64,000 nucleotides of DNA from Blasia pusilla (taxonomy: Eukaryota; Marchantiophyta; Marchantiopsida; Blasiales), in NCBI GenBank assembly GCA_050084515.1, contig CM114274.1:26226001-26290000 (forward strand), written 5' to 3'. The first letter of the stretch is position 1, and every line of letters starts with the position of its first letter. The position numbers and the translations under genes were made by a program. The notes under the pieces are model-generated. The model had not been told where the DNA came from and did no database searches. It saw only the letters and a program-made list of their open reading frames with translations. This document shows positions 23,369 through 35,266 of this stretch, piece after piece.

Positions 23369-26087
23369 GGGTGTTCTATGTTGAGGCATATGCATTCCAA
23401 GCATGTCGATAAGGCGGGCTGTATATGCCATGGGGACTTAGACAGATCATGGACATTGTAATGCTATTGTTGCCCCGGTTGAGTTCTCATTGTAGGGATT
23501 TTGTTGAACGGTTATTGCGAGTGAACGTGAGCCCTTAAATATCATGAAGGAGCATAGGAGATGGATTCGTGAACACATTCTCGATAATCCTAATCAGGCA
23601 CAAGCTTAAAGGGGACGCTATGTTAAAACCACAAGACATCCTTAATATCAAGCATTCAATGCGAAGACGCGAAGGGGGGTATGATGGAACCGATGACGCC
23701 ACTGCAATCCAACATTGGGTTGCAACTCATCCTGAAAATGTCATACACTACAGGGAGGCCATTTAAAGTTTAGGCCAACCTTTCATCCTGGTCATTTCTA
23801 CACAGGATGCTTTGAATCTTTTGCATCTTGGTAACGGTGGAGCCATCTCCATGGATGCCACTCATGGCACAAACACATATGAGGTAATTTCATGGCCTCA
23901 GAACTGTAATGTCATTCTCTTAGAGGAGTTTATAGGCTACATTACTTTTGTGCTATCATTTGAAAATTGCTGCACGATCTGGCAGAAATGGTAACATTTG
24001 GAACATTGTGTTCACTTTAATAGATATGTACATGAACAATCGGATTCTGAACACACTCTTTTCTATGTTCTGAGATCGCTATTCACGTTCTTTGGGTTTT
24101 GACAAGTTTCAAAACGGATTACCTCTAGTATGGGCCATTTTACAGAGGCATCAACATTGGGATCTAGTGGATGCATTGGCCCATATCAAGGATTGGGCGA
24201 TACATATATGACCGCGTGGTTGGTAGCCCCGGTTGAAACCGTCATGCTTTATAGTTGACGACTCCAAAGAGGAACAATCTGCAATCGAGAAGTCTTCCTC
24301 GATGTTCCCATAGACTGTGTCTATGGCATGTCAGAAGAATTGGTTAAAGCAATTGCACCAACGAGTCCGTTGTCCAATTACAAAAGGACATATGAACAGG
24401 GACTTGGGTGGTATCATGTACTCACGTGAAGAAGGTATGTTCTATGTGAGTCAATAATAGTAGTTTGTTTCATTGTTTCTCAGCTATGTCCGTTGTGGGA
24501 GTAGGGTTCATATTAATTAAGCAATGGTTGTCTATCCCAGATCCTGTGGATGTCTCAGATCGTTTCACGCGCAAGTGCGCCAGAATCGAACGTCACTTTG
24601 TGAAATACTATTTAAACTATTGGCATCCTAAGATTGTTACTTGGGCAAAGGGCTATAGTAAGCATGCAAGATCCAACCAAGATACAAATGCCGCGATAGA
24701 AAGGTGGCACCACACTCTGAAGATGCATCTCACTTCTAGCATGCCTACAAAACCCACCAGAAGCTCATATGGCTTGTGCAGATCTTATCGGGAAATAGAA
24801 GATTTCTTTTGGTACTTGGGATTTTTGAAACGAGAGGGTATGGTGAGGAACAAGGCAATCCAGAAAGTCATTCTCATGGCTATTAGAAGGGCAAATGATA
24901 TCAGAGAGAGCCATGTCACATTTCAATTGGTAGATGGGAGGAAATGCGCAATGGTGAAGAGTTGCTCCAAGCCCGACTATTGGCATGATGTGGTTGACTA
25001 CGACAAGAAAGATGTTGCTTGTACATGCTCGTGCCAATGAAGGATTCACGTGCAAACATCGGTGTGTTTCTTGCACCCTGATTTGGTGACCAAGCTATAG
25101 TCCCACGAAATCAAACAGTCCTATGTATTAAGTATGTCTTATTCTGCACTAGATGTACGAGGATTTTAATGCGACCCTCATGAGACTTTTTAATTGTATC
25201 AAGTGAAGTGCTTCATGTTGAGTGGGCACTCAAGTAGAGTTGTTGTCTTTCCTTGGCACACGTTTTGGTAGCAAAGCTGGTGGGTTGGAAAACATGGTGC
25301 AAAGGCATGCACAGGAGCAACATGGAGACACACCAGTGGAATCAGACTTGTCTTACGGTGTTGGTTATCCAGAAGAGGTGCAAGCTACTACTCCTATAGT
25401 TGTATCACAAGCAACACTCGGGAAGATGTTAGAGAGATGGTGGAAAAATGCTTGGCCACAACCATTGAGTCCCATTCTGCAGTTGTTCTTCTTGAACATT
25501 TGTATGTACTTTTGCAGAAGGATATGGACTCACTTCGAACTCAAGGCGCGGATAGAGACGAACACGTAACTTCCAAAAAATGTAATGAACATTGGACAAC
25601 ACTTCCTTGAACCCTTTGTTGGAGGCAATTCTCAAGATCGTCGACTGCGTCGGCGGATGGGTTGGTTTGAGCGGATGCATCAGAGAAGGAATTCACATTC
25701 CACACGTTCCACACGGAAGAATCAACCCCAAGCAACAATGAATCAGGTGTAGTCCTTTCCCAGAGTGAAACGATCAAAATATCAGAACATGGAGGCGGAA
25801 TTGGAAGCAGATGCATGTAATCATCTTGATTTGGATGCTATCGTGAGCCAATATGAAAGCGAGGCAACTAAGGAGAATACTCAACAATCAGAATGGCCTC
25901 TGGTTGATACAAGGCCACATAAGAACTACAAAATCAGCACTACTACAAAGAGAACCACTGCAGATGTCATACTTGATAGTCTGTTGGATGAAGAGCGATA
26001 TGTTGCGGAGGGTAGTCAAACGGATGAGTACTCAAGAAGACCCGATAATTTGTATGTAGTACAGGATTCCCAGATTCATGATTCATG
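23369..26087 (+). pseudogene. MULE-type transposase, catalytic and C-terminal parts
   Basis: Continues the gene cut at 16,041. Landmarks in broken frames: ALNLLHLGNGGAISMDATHG at about 23,812-23,875 (first catalytic Asp region of Mutator transposases), then 24,465-25,040 with NQDTNAAIERWHHTLK (the third acidic residue region), and the SWIM-type zinc finger DVACTCSC near 25,010-25,060, cut by a frameshift before the CKH half. A tail at 25,765-26,088 has EADACNHLDLDAIVSQ. The second MULE copy at 56.6-57.8 kb shares both the SWIM and the tail. Stops and frameshifts make it inactive. Confidence 0.78.
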
Positions 26088-26432
26088 AAGCATTTCCGAA
26101 TTTCACATATTAGCACAGAACACAAGAAATGTGGTGTTCAACAAAAAAAATGTATTTTTTATGTACTGGATGTTTACGCACGAGAGATGTGTTCCCTTCT
26201 CATGTTCATGTCCACCATGTCCCATTTTCATGTACGGCGAGCAATCATGTTCTGTTTTTACGCAAGCATCCAAACGATAGTAACCATCGTGTAGGCCATA
26301 TTGTGAACCATAGTAACCTGTCTTCAAGGTTTTGTTTAGTAATAGTTGTATTCGAACCCAATTCAATTAATATTCAAGCATCCAAACCTTAGTAATTACC
26401 ACAGTCGGTTTTCTATGGATGTAGTAAACGTA

Positions 26433-26498
26433 CGAGGTATGTTTGAACCCAAACCACGTCCGCAACGAGGTATGTTTGAACGCGAACCACGTCCGCAA
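26433..26498. repeat. Tandem duplication, 33 bp x 2
   Basis: Units 26,433-26,465 and 26,466-26,498 both read CGAGGTATGTTTGAAC..., ending CCACGTCCGCAA, with two differences between them. It may belong to the terminal region of the MULE. Confidence 0.8.
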
Positions 26499-26499
26499 C

Positions 26500-27660
26500 A
26501 CCGTGCGCTTCGCGTTTAGGGGCATGTCCGCACCGCCACGCGCTTGTGTCAATTTTAGAGAACTTCTGTAATATAGTTCTGACTACTTCTATAGTCGTAA
26601 CTAAAAAAAAACACCTCAGAAGGCCCACGAACCCTACCCCTGAGGGTCATGCCTCTTCGTAAACATTTAGCGGTGTGAGGTGACCTTCCCCTAATTAGGG
26701 CTTGATTAAAATCGTATCTAACCGAGATTGTCACTGTGGATTGACGATTGGGGGATACGCAACAAGAAGGCTAGAATTGATAGTCCGATGTATGAAGAAA
26801 ATGCCCTTGAATCACAGCCTTTGAGGTGTTCATGAATGAACACCTACATTTCGCTGTTCATACATTTTTCGTATCACTGCATTTATGATCACTAAACTTG
26901 TATTTGCTCTGAGTGTTTCGACCATTTGTCTTTTATTTTTGAACAGGGTGTCATGGACTCTATCTATTCATGAGGTGATTACACATGAGTGCTTTACTTT
27001 CTTGGAAATTCAGGAATCGACAAGCGTGGGACAAAACATTGATCCTCACAGGATTACAAAGTTTACCACCAATTACAGGTGGAAGCTCATGTGATCATTC
27101 ATAACATGTAAGACACATCGGAATAAGGTAAGGAGGAATTTGTTTAGGTATCATTCAAGAGTACAAACTTAGGGACAAAGAAAGATCAAGAATAGCTCTG
27201 CAAGTTGTATGATTAATTTGATTGACAATGGTATCCTTTTGGTCCATACCATTTCATCCACAATAGTTCAGCAGACCATGACCTATAGCCCAACTAAGGT
27301 AACCTAACCTTCTTGGATAGACCTTCATAACACAGAAAATGGTAAGGGAAAATGTGCCCCAGAAGCGATACACCAAACGGCTTGCATTGCACCTGCACAA
27401 AATAGAAGAACCATAAGGCCATACATTAAGAATAGAAATCTGACCGTTTCTGGTTTGTCCAAAGCAGAAAGATAGAACTTCAGAGCCTACGTGCCAGGTA
27501 GGAACTCTCCTATACTTACTCTAAGGAATCGCCCTGATCATGAACTAAGTCCTAAACATCCGCAAAATATGATGATATGAACTCCCGCCAAAATGCTTGA
27601 AAATTTATGCAGAAAGTCACCTGCACACACATACGCTACAGAAGCATGTTCAGATAGTAG
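26500..27660. other. Non-coding stretch
   Basis: Only short frames; no domain recognised. A possible outer end of the MULE lies somewhere here but no terminal repeat pair was identified. Confidence 0.4.
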
Positions 27661-29823
27661 TAACCGTCATATACACAACATATTTGTAAAGAATTGACAC
27701 CAGGGAAAGTAAGACCAAAGAGAGAAGTGACACATTACTTGCAAGTGGTCCAAAGGTATGTCGTCATAATCGCCAAGGAAACACATCAAAAAGTATGACG
27801 GCAACCTCTGCAATGAAAGTTCACACAGTTCGGAGAGATTAAATGCCAATCACCAGATGAAAGGATAATCATAACAGTAAAATCGCATGATACATCTACA
27901 CACTCACCAAAATGTGATCACCCGTGGTGAAATTCGTCAGCACTAACCCCTTCAATATCGTCTTGCGAAGGTAAGACCAAAGGGTCTTCATGGCTTGTGC
28001 CCCGGTCCTTGAGTCCCATCTGCGCAGGTTCAACACATTACAACATATCAACACAAGCACAACCATCGGAGATGGTCCAAGACATACAATAAAAAAATGT
28101 CATCGCGATGTAAATGAGCAGAATGCAAGACAATTGTTGTGAAGCCATCATCATCCTCCTCCTTCGGGCTTTTTCTTCTTTAGTCATGCCCTTGGGTGCT
28201 CTTTCCATGATTTGTGGATCCGCCTGCAAGACCACTTCATCGGGGGTATGCGAGTCTTCAATTGGGCCTTCGTCACCTGGCCCATGACTATCCATGACCG
28301 GGCTAGATTCACCCACTTCCATGTCAACTTCCGGGTTCAGTCGGCGGGATTTCCGAGATCCTACCGCATCCTTACCTCGCTTCTGCACCTTCTCACCACG
28401 CACGTTACGTGTCCGGCGGCACCTGGTCTCCTCCAGATCGAATCAAAGCAGTGTCCTCCTCACTCGCTCGACATGATCTCCCATAATACCCTCCTCACCA
28501 CCCTCGCTTGGCGCCTGCTCCTCCTGTATCACATGGCGCCCGGTACTATGCGTGGTGGGTTGGGGACTTGGAAGATGTGTACCATCTGAGTCAGAGTCAC
28601 TGGAATCTATGATTTCCACATCCAGGCCACCTTGCACATCTACAAGTTGTTAGAGACAATGCGGAATTACAAGGTACAATGGGAAATCATGAACTCACTA
28701 CTCTTCAACAATTCATACTGAGAAATTTGCATGAAATGAAGCAGCACTATACCCGGACAACCGCATCAGCAAGGGAGCAGCCGACCCCATCCACATACAT
28801 GCGAGAGACTTTGTCCCTGACTTTGGAAAGAATGCTAGGTTTACTCTTCTCTTTCCATATCTTGTAGTTAAACTTGAAGCGTGGGAGGTAGTACTCCTCA
28901 CTGATGTACCATGCATGCCTTTGTGCTCGGTGCATTTCATCTAGAACATGCAGGGAATGTTCAACCTGATGCTGCCTGGTTTCGGCTCCAACATCCCATC
29001 GATACGGTTCTTGCTTGTCCATGATCCACACTGCGGCTAGATGATGGAAAGCGGCCATGCATCTCCAGTAGGTGGAACGCTAACCTCTATCTACAGGGAT
29101 AGTAGTGGGGAGAAGCTGCGGCCCGACTCAATCCATCCCTCGACAAAGTGGTGGTAGGGCACACAAGGGCACCCTCTAGCTCCTCTCGGACCTTCTCATA
29201 CTCGTGTATCCTAGCTAAACCTGCCCATGAGATATGACCGTGTTCTTCTATCCTATAGCCCTCAAAAGCAATCAAAAGATCTGGCAAAATGGGCATAGGT
29301 ACAAACGGCCCGCCTGCCCGTTTGAATGCTCCTTCGCTTTACTAAACAGAGAGCGCCTTCTTCTTACATTTTTTCTGCGATGAGCCCAGCGTTCTTTGCA
29401 TGGTGCCTCGCAGACGCAAGTTGGCTGCAGATGGGGTAGCCTGGTTCCCTGCACAATTTTGGAACATAAATGAATGAAGTCTTGAGGATCATAGAGCACA
29501 TACACCAAACATTGCTACCATCTCACTAACTGCGTATGAAGAAGAAGAAGTCCTACACCCTTACCATCATCTTCATCCTCCATGTCGTCTCGGTCGTAGT
29601 CTGCTTCCACCTTCTTCTTACCACTCGCCCTTGGTGTTCCAGGCACCGGCCTCAACCAATGTGATGCAATGTGCGAGTTAAAAGTTTCTGGCCCACGAAA
29701 GTACTCGATGCACTTGGAGCACAGGCACACGAATTGCTTATGCTCCTTTGAGTAGCAATAATGAACCCACTCGACCAGGTCCCGCCAAAGAGAGGTTTGT
29801 GCGGCTGGTTTCTCTGGAGGACC

Positions 29824-29828
29824 TACAC
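29824..29828. repeat. Target site duplication (left) of solo LTR
   Basis: TACAC, repeated at 30,861-30,865. Confidence 0.85.
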
Positions 29829-30860
29829 TATCGCGACCCTCATAACCAAACAACACCAAATATGCGCAAAGCAAAACATCAGAACTCAAAGGAACTCACG
29901 TCGCGAGGTTTGCGCTTTGGAGAGACGTTTGGAAGAGTCTCTTGGAAAAGTCTAAGAGACGAAACGCGGAACAGAGTTGTGCGTTTCATGCGTTAGTGGT
30001 CGCAACCAGGAAACCTAGACCAAACGCGAGCCGAGACTTGAGATGAGTTGAGTCTTGGGAGGTTGGTTGCCAAAGAGGTGAGAACCAGTTTGGAACACGA
30101 CTAGCGTTTGGGAGAATCTGACTGTGTTTAGGACCATAACGTCGAGTTCCGAGATGCGTTTGGAACAAGTAAGGGCGCGTTGGAAAGCTGATATTGAGAC
30201 GCTTCTAACGCACCAAAGATCTTAGCAAACGCATAAGTACAGGCTGAGATATTAGCCGAAAACGATTCAGAGAGCAATCGGGTTGAGGGCCAATTGGAGG
30301 GGCCCGGGTGTCTTTCCCTAAATGTAGGGGGCCCCGGAGATCCCCAGAAGTACTAGTAAGGGGAGTACCTTCTCTGAGATGTCTCGGGAAACAAAACCCC
30401 ACTTTGGGCGCCAAACGGCATTTCAGAGGCGCGGGATGAAACAAGAGTTTGGCACGGAAACCCGAAACCCAAACCTGATCCAAGGGAGTGGACTTTGTAC
30501 GCCACACTTGGATTCCAACCCGAGATTCACTTCGTGCGAGTCTTGGTGAGGAACTCATTGGATGTTCATCGGACAGTTGGAACCGCTAGGTGCGAAACGC
30601 CGTTTCAGGTTCTTGAACCGACCAGAAAGTCTATCCCAAGTCTTTCGAGACTTGCCCGTGTTGGTAACCACGAAACTAGGAAGGTAGAGCTTGAAGAGAG
30701 AGTCCGAGACGAGAACTCGGAAAGTAATCCTGCTGATTGATCCAAGACCCGACTAACCGAAGTGCGTGTTTGGATGCAGATCAGTGTTGAGAGCGTGACC
30801 TACTGAACACACGCTTCCGCAACAAACAAGATTAACGTTCAAGGAGAGTAGGCGCACGAC
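29829..30860 (+). mobile_element. Solo LTR of chromovirus A family
   Basis: 1,032-bp copy of the chromovirus A LTR, in the same orientation, starting TATCGCGACC (usual TG changed to TA) and ending GCACGACA. It is flanked by the 5-bp duplication TACAC at 29,824-29,828 and 30,861-30,865. No internal region, so it arose by LTR-LTR recombination. Confidence 0.92.
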
Positions 30861-30865
30861 ATACA
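30861..30865. repeat. Target site duplication (right) of solo LTR
   Basis: TACAC, identical to 29,824-29,828. Confidence 0.85.
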
Positions 30866-30890
30866 CTCTTGCCCCTAAATGCAGCAAACA

Positions 30891-31502
30891 TGTTTGCTGG
30901 TTGGGCTTCAACCTAGAGTGTATCCACAACGAGTTCTCACTCACATGTAAACACACCAATAGATACAAGCATAGCTAGAATTTAAAGCTGGAATGCAAAG
31001 CTAGAATTTAAAAACTTACTTCTAAAAATGAAAGCAAAAAATGTAAGCTAGAATTCTGTATCTAGAATGTAGATACATAATTCCTCTCGCATCCATACCC
31101 CGAAGCTCCTACCGAAATTTGTAGGATACATATCCTCAAATTCCATCCCAGGAAAATTCTGGTTTTGGCTATAATACTTTAGCCAAAAGCAGGATTTCCT
31201 GGTTGTCACCGGGTCATCTATATCTGAAAAGTTGATGAATGTCTACTTCATCTGACACACTAAGAATCAGATGAACATCCCAACAATCCGAAATATGTAA
31301 ATGTGTGAACGCCACAAACATAAGAAAACCTACTTCTACCCTAAACCTAACATGGCCCACGTGGTCAAGGTCTTGAGGAGCCCCAACTACCTGCCAAACA
31401 CAAGACGACAAAGACTCGAATTGGTTAGCCTTGCCAACGGGGAACAACATACATGCATGAGGAATTCAGGTGTACCATGTAAATACCGCAAATGTAATCA
31501 CG
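30891..31502. other. Spacer between two interrupted genes
   Basis: Contains AAGCTAGAATTTAAA-type repeats near 30,975-31,060. No gene assigned. The last bases before 31,535 may hold the C-terminus of the gene at 43,545-44,069. Confidence 0.35.
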
Positions 31503-31534
31503 CTAAACTCCGTAAAACAAACAATTCCAGAAGG

Positions 31535-31902
31535 TGTCATGACCATACGGATTATGTCATAGAGTATGGTGTGCTAGTAGAGGCCATTCCTTATGTAGGA
31601 CCGTAGTGGCTTGGTAGAGATGTGGTTCCATACATAGGGTTGGGGGTTACTCACTTGGGGGTGACTTTCCTAGTAGGGCCCGCTCTTAGGTTGGAGGATA
31701 TAAGGTGGCTTGCCCTCAAAGAACAGTCAGTTCTTTGAGTTGAGCCTGTTGTGTTGGGAGTTAGCCTTGGTAGTGAGTAGAGCTCTTGGCTATGGTGTTT
31801 CCCGCAAGCTTCGACCTGGATTCTCCCATCGTGGAGTGGGTTTGGCTCGATTGTATGTGATTGTAAACGTGTTTTATGACAGTAGGTCTTTCACGGATTT
31901 CA
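31535..31902 (+). repeat. Terminal repeat B (left copy) of PHD element
   Basis: TGTCATGACC...CACGGATTTCA. Matches 43,070-43,436 and most of the solo copy at 51,610-51,983. It has a TATA-like GGATATAAGG near 31,700 followed by a 10-bp-stem hairpin CTCAAAGAAC/GTTCTTTGAG, so it likely holds the promoter. Unlike the solo copy it is not followed by repeat A. Confidence 0.8.
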
Positions 31903-33370
31903 CTCAAAGAACTGGAGTAGATCGATGGTAGCTTCGATTGTAGATCAGTAAGATCTGGTTAGGGCTGATTGTGTACTCAGCCGTGGATAATCGGGGCTTG
32001 TTGCCTATGTTGGAGGTGTGAATCAGGTGCGTGGTTGGTTGGGAAAGAAGCGCCTTGCTGAGAGCTTTCCAACGCGCTGTAGATCGGATTTTGTCAAGGG
32101 AGTTTGAAGTTATCAAGCATTGAAGATTCTGGTTCGTGTTCGACAGTTTTCTGATGTGGAGAGCTTGGAGTGCGGAAGCTCTGTTGAAGTCCATCCAGAT
32201 CGGGTGAGAGGTTCCTATTGCTACTTGTATTGTGATCTCATGTGAAGCTATCTGCTCGAGTGCGTGGAGCGTTGTGGATTTCTGCGTGCATGAAACTTGG
32301 CGGAAGCGCTGTCGGATTTGCGGTTCTAGAGGTGTATGGACAACAAGTTTGTCTGATTTTTAGCTTGGAGTACGGAGCTTGGTTGTAGCTGAGTTTTTGT
32401 GGGGAGATAGCTATGGTGGTCAATTGAATTCTGATCAAAACAGATTTGATTTCGGTCACGTATTTGTGAAGTAATTTCGATCGAAATTTCGCGGACTAGC
32501 TCAAGGTCGTGGCTATGGTGATGCCGGATCGGAGGGGCTGGTTGGTTGGTGACTCGTTCATTTTTGGAGATGCCTATCCCATTGGGGGCCCTGGTTGGAC
32601 CTCTCTCCATAGCGAAGCATGGCGAACGGGGCATGTCTCGAGCATTTTCGGCGTTCGAGGCCGAGGCTTTGGAGGCTCGAGGCTTCGAGGCAACTCGTGA
32701 GTAAGGAGCTGAGCAAAGCAAGCTTGCGAGTTGGGCGTGAGGCAATTTTTGCAGGATTTGGGATTTGAGTTTTGCATAACTGGTCACCCATCTTTGGGCT
32801 ATTTTGCTGGAGGACGCTTTAATCGCCGAGTTCTTAACTATGCTAGTGTCTGCATGTTGTAGCTCATTTGGTCTTTGTTCGAGATGTGTTAGGCGCTTTA
32901 TGCATCTCAGGTTTTTGGTTGATGTACCTCTAGCGCATAGTACGATGTAGCCTCTCCATGCACGTGATATTTTCAGGTGCTGCGCGTTCGACTAGCACGT
33001 CATCGACCCGCGGCGGAGTAGCTATTGCGTTAGAATTGTGTGGTGGGTTTTGTGGATTCAGAGGGCACCACGTTTGGTGGATTGTGTTACCTTGATTTCC
33101 ATTTGCGATTGGAGGGTTGTCGTTGGATTTCCTGTGTTTGGATCCCCTCCATCGTGCTTCTTGCTTGCACGCCCATTGTTAGGGTTGACGCTGATTTCCA
33201 GAGTAGTGTTACTTTGTGTGCTACCGGTAGTGAGGCTGGAGTGATGACGAGTAGACCGTGGGAGGCTTCTTGTAGTGATGAGAGGTTAGATTGCCTACAC
33301 CCATAGCTAGTAGAGCTACAATAGTAGAGCGACATCGACGTCACTTGGGTAATTTGGTGGTGGTGCGGCA
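31903..33370 (+). other. Leader region of PHD element copy 1
   Basis: About 1.4 kb between the left terminal repeat and gag with no long frame. It contains short GAGGCTTCGAGGC-type repeats near 32,650-32,695. A primer-binding site matching a known tRNA was not recognised directly after repeat B (CTCAAAGAACTGG). Confidence 0.5.
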
Positions 33371-33376
33371 TCGGCG

Positions 33377-34830
33377 TTGGTCATCACGGAGCTGTCGGGT
33401 GGTCTGGTTGGGGACCGTGGTGCGGACAGTGGTGGTTTCACACGGAGTGGATTTAGGTATCGGCTACCTTTTCCACTTCCGACGGTTGATGAAGAGGAGG
33501 ACCAGGGTGTTCCAAACACCGAGTCTTCTACGTTGTTATCGAGTGTTGCAGCTCCATTGATTTGGGACATGGACGGTGGATATGGGGCCATGAAGGGCCC
33601 ACGACGATACTCGGGTGCAGTGGGCACCATTGAGTTGGAGGACTTCATGCAAGAGTTTGATACGTGGTGTGATATGCAGATGTTGCGGAACGCCACGTTG
33701 TTTACACCCTTCTTGGCTTGGAAGGGGTTGTTTCAAAGACTTGGAAGGACCACCCATGGATGATTACCATGAGTTTAGGAAAGACCATGTTCTTTGAGAT
33801 TGAGGCGTGGAGACAATATTGGTCTCCAGGCTATGTGTCTATCACCCATGGTGGTATTGGTAGTAGTGCTCCTACTATGCCCCCAGCCCGACGTTGAGTG
33901 GTACGATGCAGCACGAGCCGGAGTGGGGGTACCAGTGGAGGTACTAGTGGAGGTATTAATGCCCCACCATCGTTCAGCCCGGTTGTAGAGTTCTTCAAGA
34001 GGTTGAAGAAGAACTATCAAGGAGTGAAGACGGAGAAGTTGAGGAATCTTCAGACTTTGAGCGAAAGATGGTGAGAGTCTTCGTGAGGCATACACAGCGT
34101 ATGCGACGCTTGATTTCGATTACCTGGGTGTGCGAGGATCAGCGATCCGATTTTGGTATGGGATCTTGGACAGAGATTTGCGCCGTAGGGTGCGTGATGC
34201 TACTCTTATGAGTGATGATTCACCCACATTGACCCATGTGTTTGCTTTATCTGAGAAGATTGAGCTTAACATGGTGAAGGAGAGAGTGGTGACATCCGCA
34301 TTCAAGAGGGATACAACTACTACTTCTGGGTTCACCCCGCCCACCTCACGTCTCGTAGTAGTGGTGGTGGTAATAGTAGTGGGAGGAGTGGGGGGTACAC
34401 GCGACCTCACCAAGTCCTAGAGGGACATTTGTGCAGAGACCATTGCCTTCATTTGCTGCCCCGCAGAAGGACGATCATGTTGGACATGTGGAGGTGATCA
34501 TGTTAGGAAGTTTTGTCCCCAAGAGGATGGGAGACGGACTTTGGAGGATGGGCCTCGTCGGCCCCAACTCGGTGTGATCATTATGGAGACTAGGTCATCC
34601 TCGAGAGCGTTGCTTTGATCTCCATCCGAGTTGAGATCAGGCCGTGGCCGTGGTGGAGTAGCTCCGAGAGGCCGAGGTGGTAGAGGTGGTAGGGGTGGTA
34701 GAGGTGGACCGGTGGTTGAGAGCCACGGTGGCTACCCCTACCACTACGACAGAGTCGCCTATGGTCGGTATCCAAAGATAGATCAGGTTCGGGAGCAGGG
34801 GCTTCCACCTCTTATGGAGGGATGATCTCT
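33377..34830 (+). pseudogene. Gag of PHD element, with zinc knuckle and RGG repeats
   Basis: The frame at 33,377-33,763 includes IELEDFMQEFDTWCDMQ and AWKGLFQRL, then a frameshift into PMDDYHEFRKDH. Further capsid-like pieces (FFKRLKKNYQGVKTEKL) lie at about 33,990. A zinc knuckle at 34,478-34,516 reads CWTCGGDHVRKFC (CX2CX3HX4C). An arginine-glycine repeat (GRGGRGGRGGRGG, about 34,630-34,710) follows, a type of RNA-binding tail. At least four frame breaks are present, so no continuous polyprotein is made. Confidence 0.72.
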
Positions 34831-35108
34831 CTTATATGGCGAGTGCAAAGACAAAGGTTGAGGCATCACCGCAGCGATTCTGAGAGGAGCCACTCGAGCG
34901 TCAGAGCCACGTGGTGCTACTGTGGAGTTGGACCAGGGATACAGAGGGGTGAGGCTGGGAGGCAGGCTAGGCTTCCCCAGTCATTCTTGTTGTCTGAGGT
35001 GCTTAGGACTCCATCCATGGTTCCTACGCAACCTATTGAGCCGATAGTGGGGACTGAGGCATCTACATCGCGTGTAGTAGACACGGATGCAAAGATCAAT
35101 GCAGAAGA

Positions 35109-35266
35109 TTGCGGATGGCAATTTCAATGTTGGGATCCCCATTGTTTTCGGCCACGGAGTTGATGGCTTTAGGAGTTGACTTAGCTCCTGTATTTCAGTT
35201 AGCAACCACGTTGTGTGAACGTGGGGGTGTTACTCCTACACTTGTTGAGGTGGATGAGGGTGTTGA
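35109..35266 (+). pseudogene. Protease-proximal region of PHD element copy 1, cut by chromovirus B
   Basis: The frame reads PLFSATELMALGVDLAPVF and ATTLCERGGVTPT. The minus-strand end of the window (63,833-64,000) has the matching PLFSAIELATLGVGPAEVF and AATLCDRGEMTAS. This equivalence shows that copy 1 and copy 2 are the same family. The match stops exactly at the start of the nested LTR (35,267). Confidence 0.75.

Larger units (their letters stand above)
27667..30890 (-). pseudogene. Zinc-finger gene of unknown function, split by a solo LTR
   Basis: Minus strand. A likely ATG at 30,890-30,888 begins MFAAFRGKSVG and, once the solo LTR (29,829-30,860) and one target duplication are set aside, runs on into WRDLVEWVHYC. 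This is followed by a BED/C2H2-like finger CLCSKC...FNSHIASH (about 29,700), then an acidic KKKVEADYDRDDMEDEDD tail. Further minus-strand blocks at 29,272-29,508, 29,087-29,296, 28,747-29,058, 28,443-28,637 (SSDSDSDG acidic) and 28,038-28,403 (KEEKARRRRMMMASQ) look like exons, one ending at a plausible splice donor near 27,735. I cannot name the family; a domesticated or transposon-derived gene is possible. Confidence 0.45.

Noticed and set aside
32326-32791. 153-residue minus-strand frame in the leader of PHD element copy 1
   Set aside because: No recognisable domain, opposite to the element's coding strand, and low-complexity composition.
33775-34095. Minus-strand frames with Ser/Thr repeats
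   Set aside because: Antisense to gag of the PHD element.
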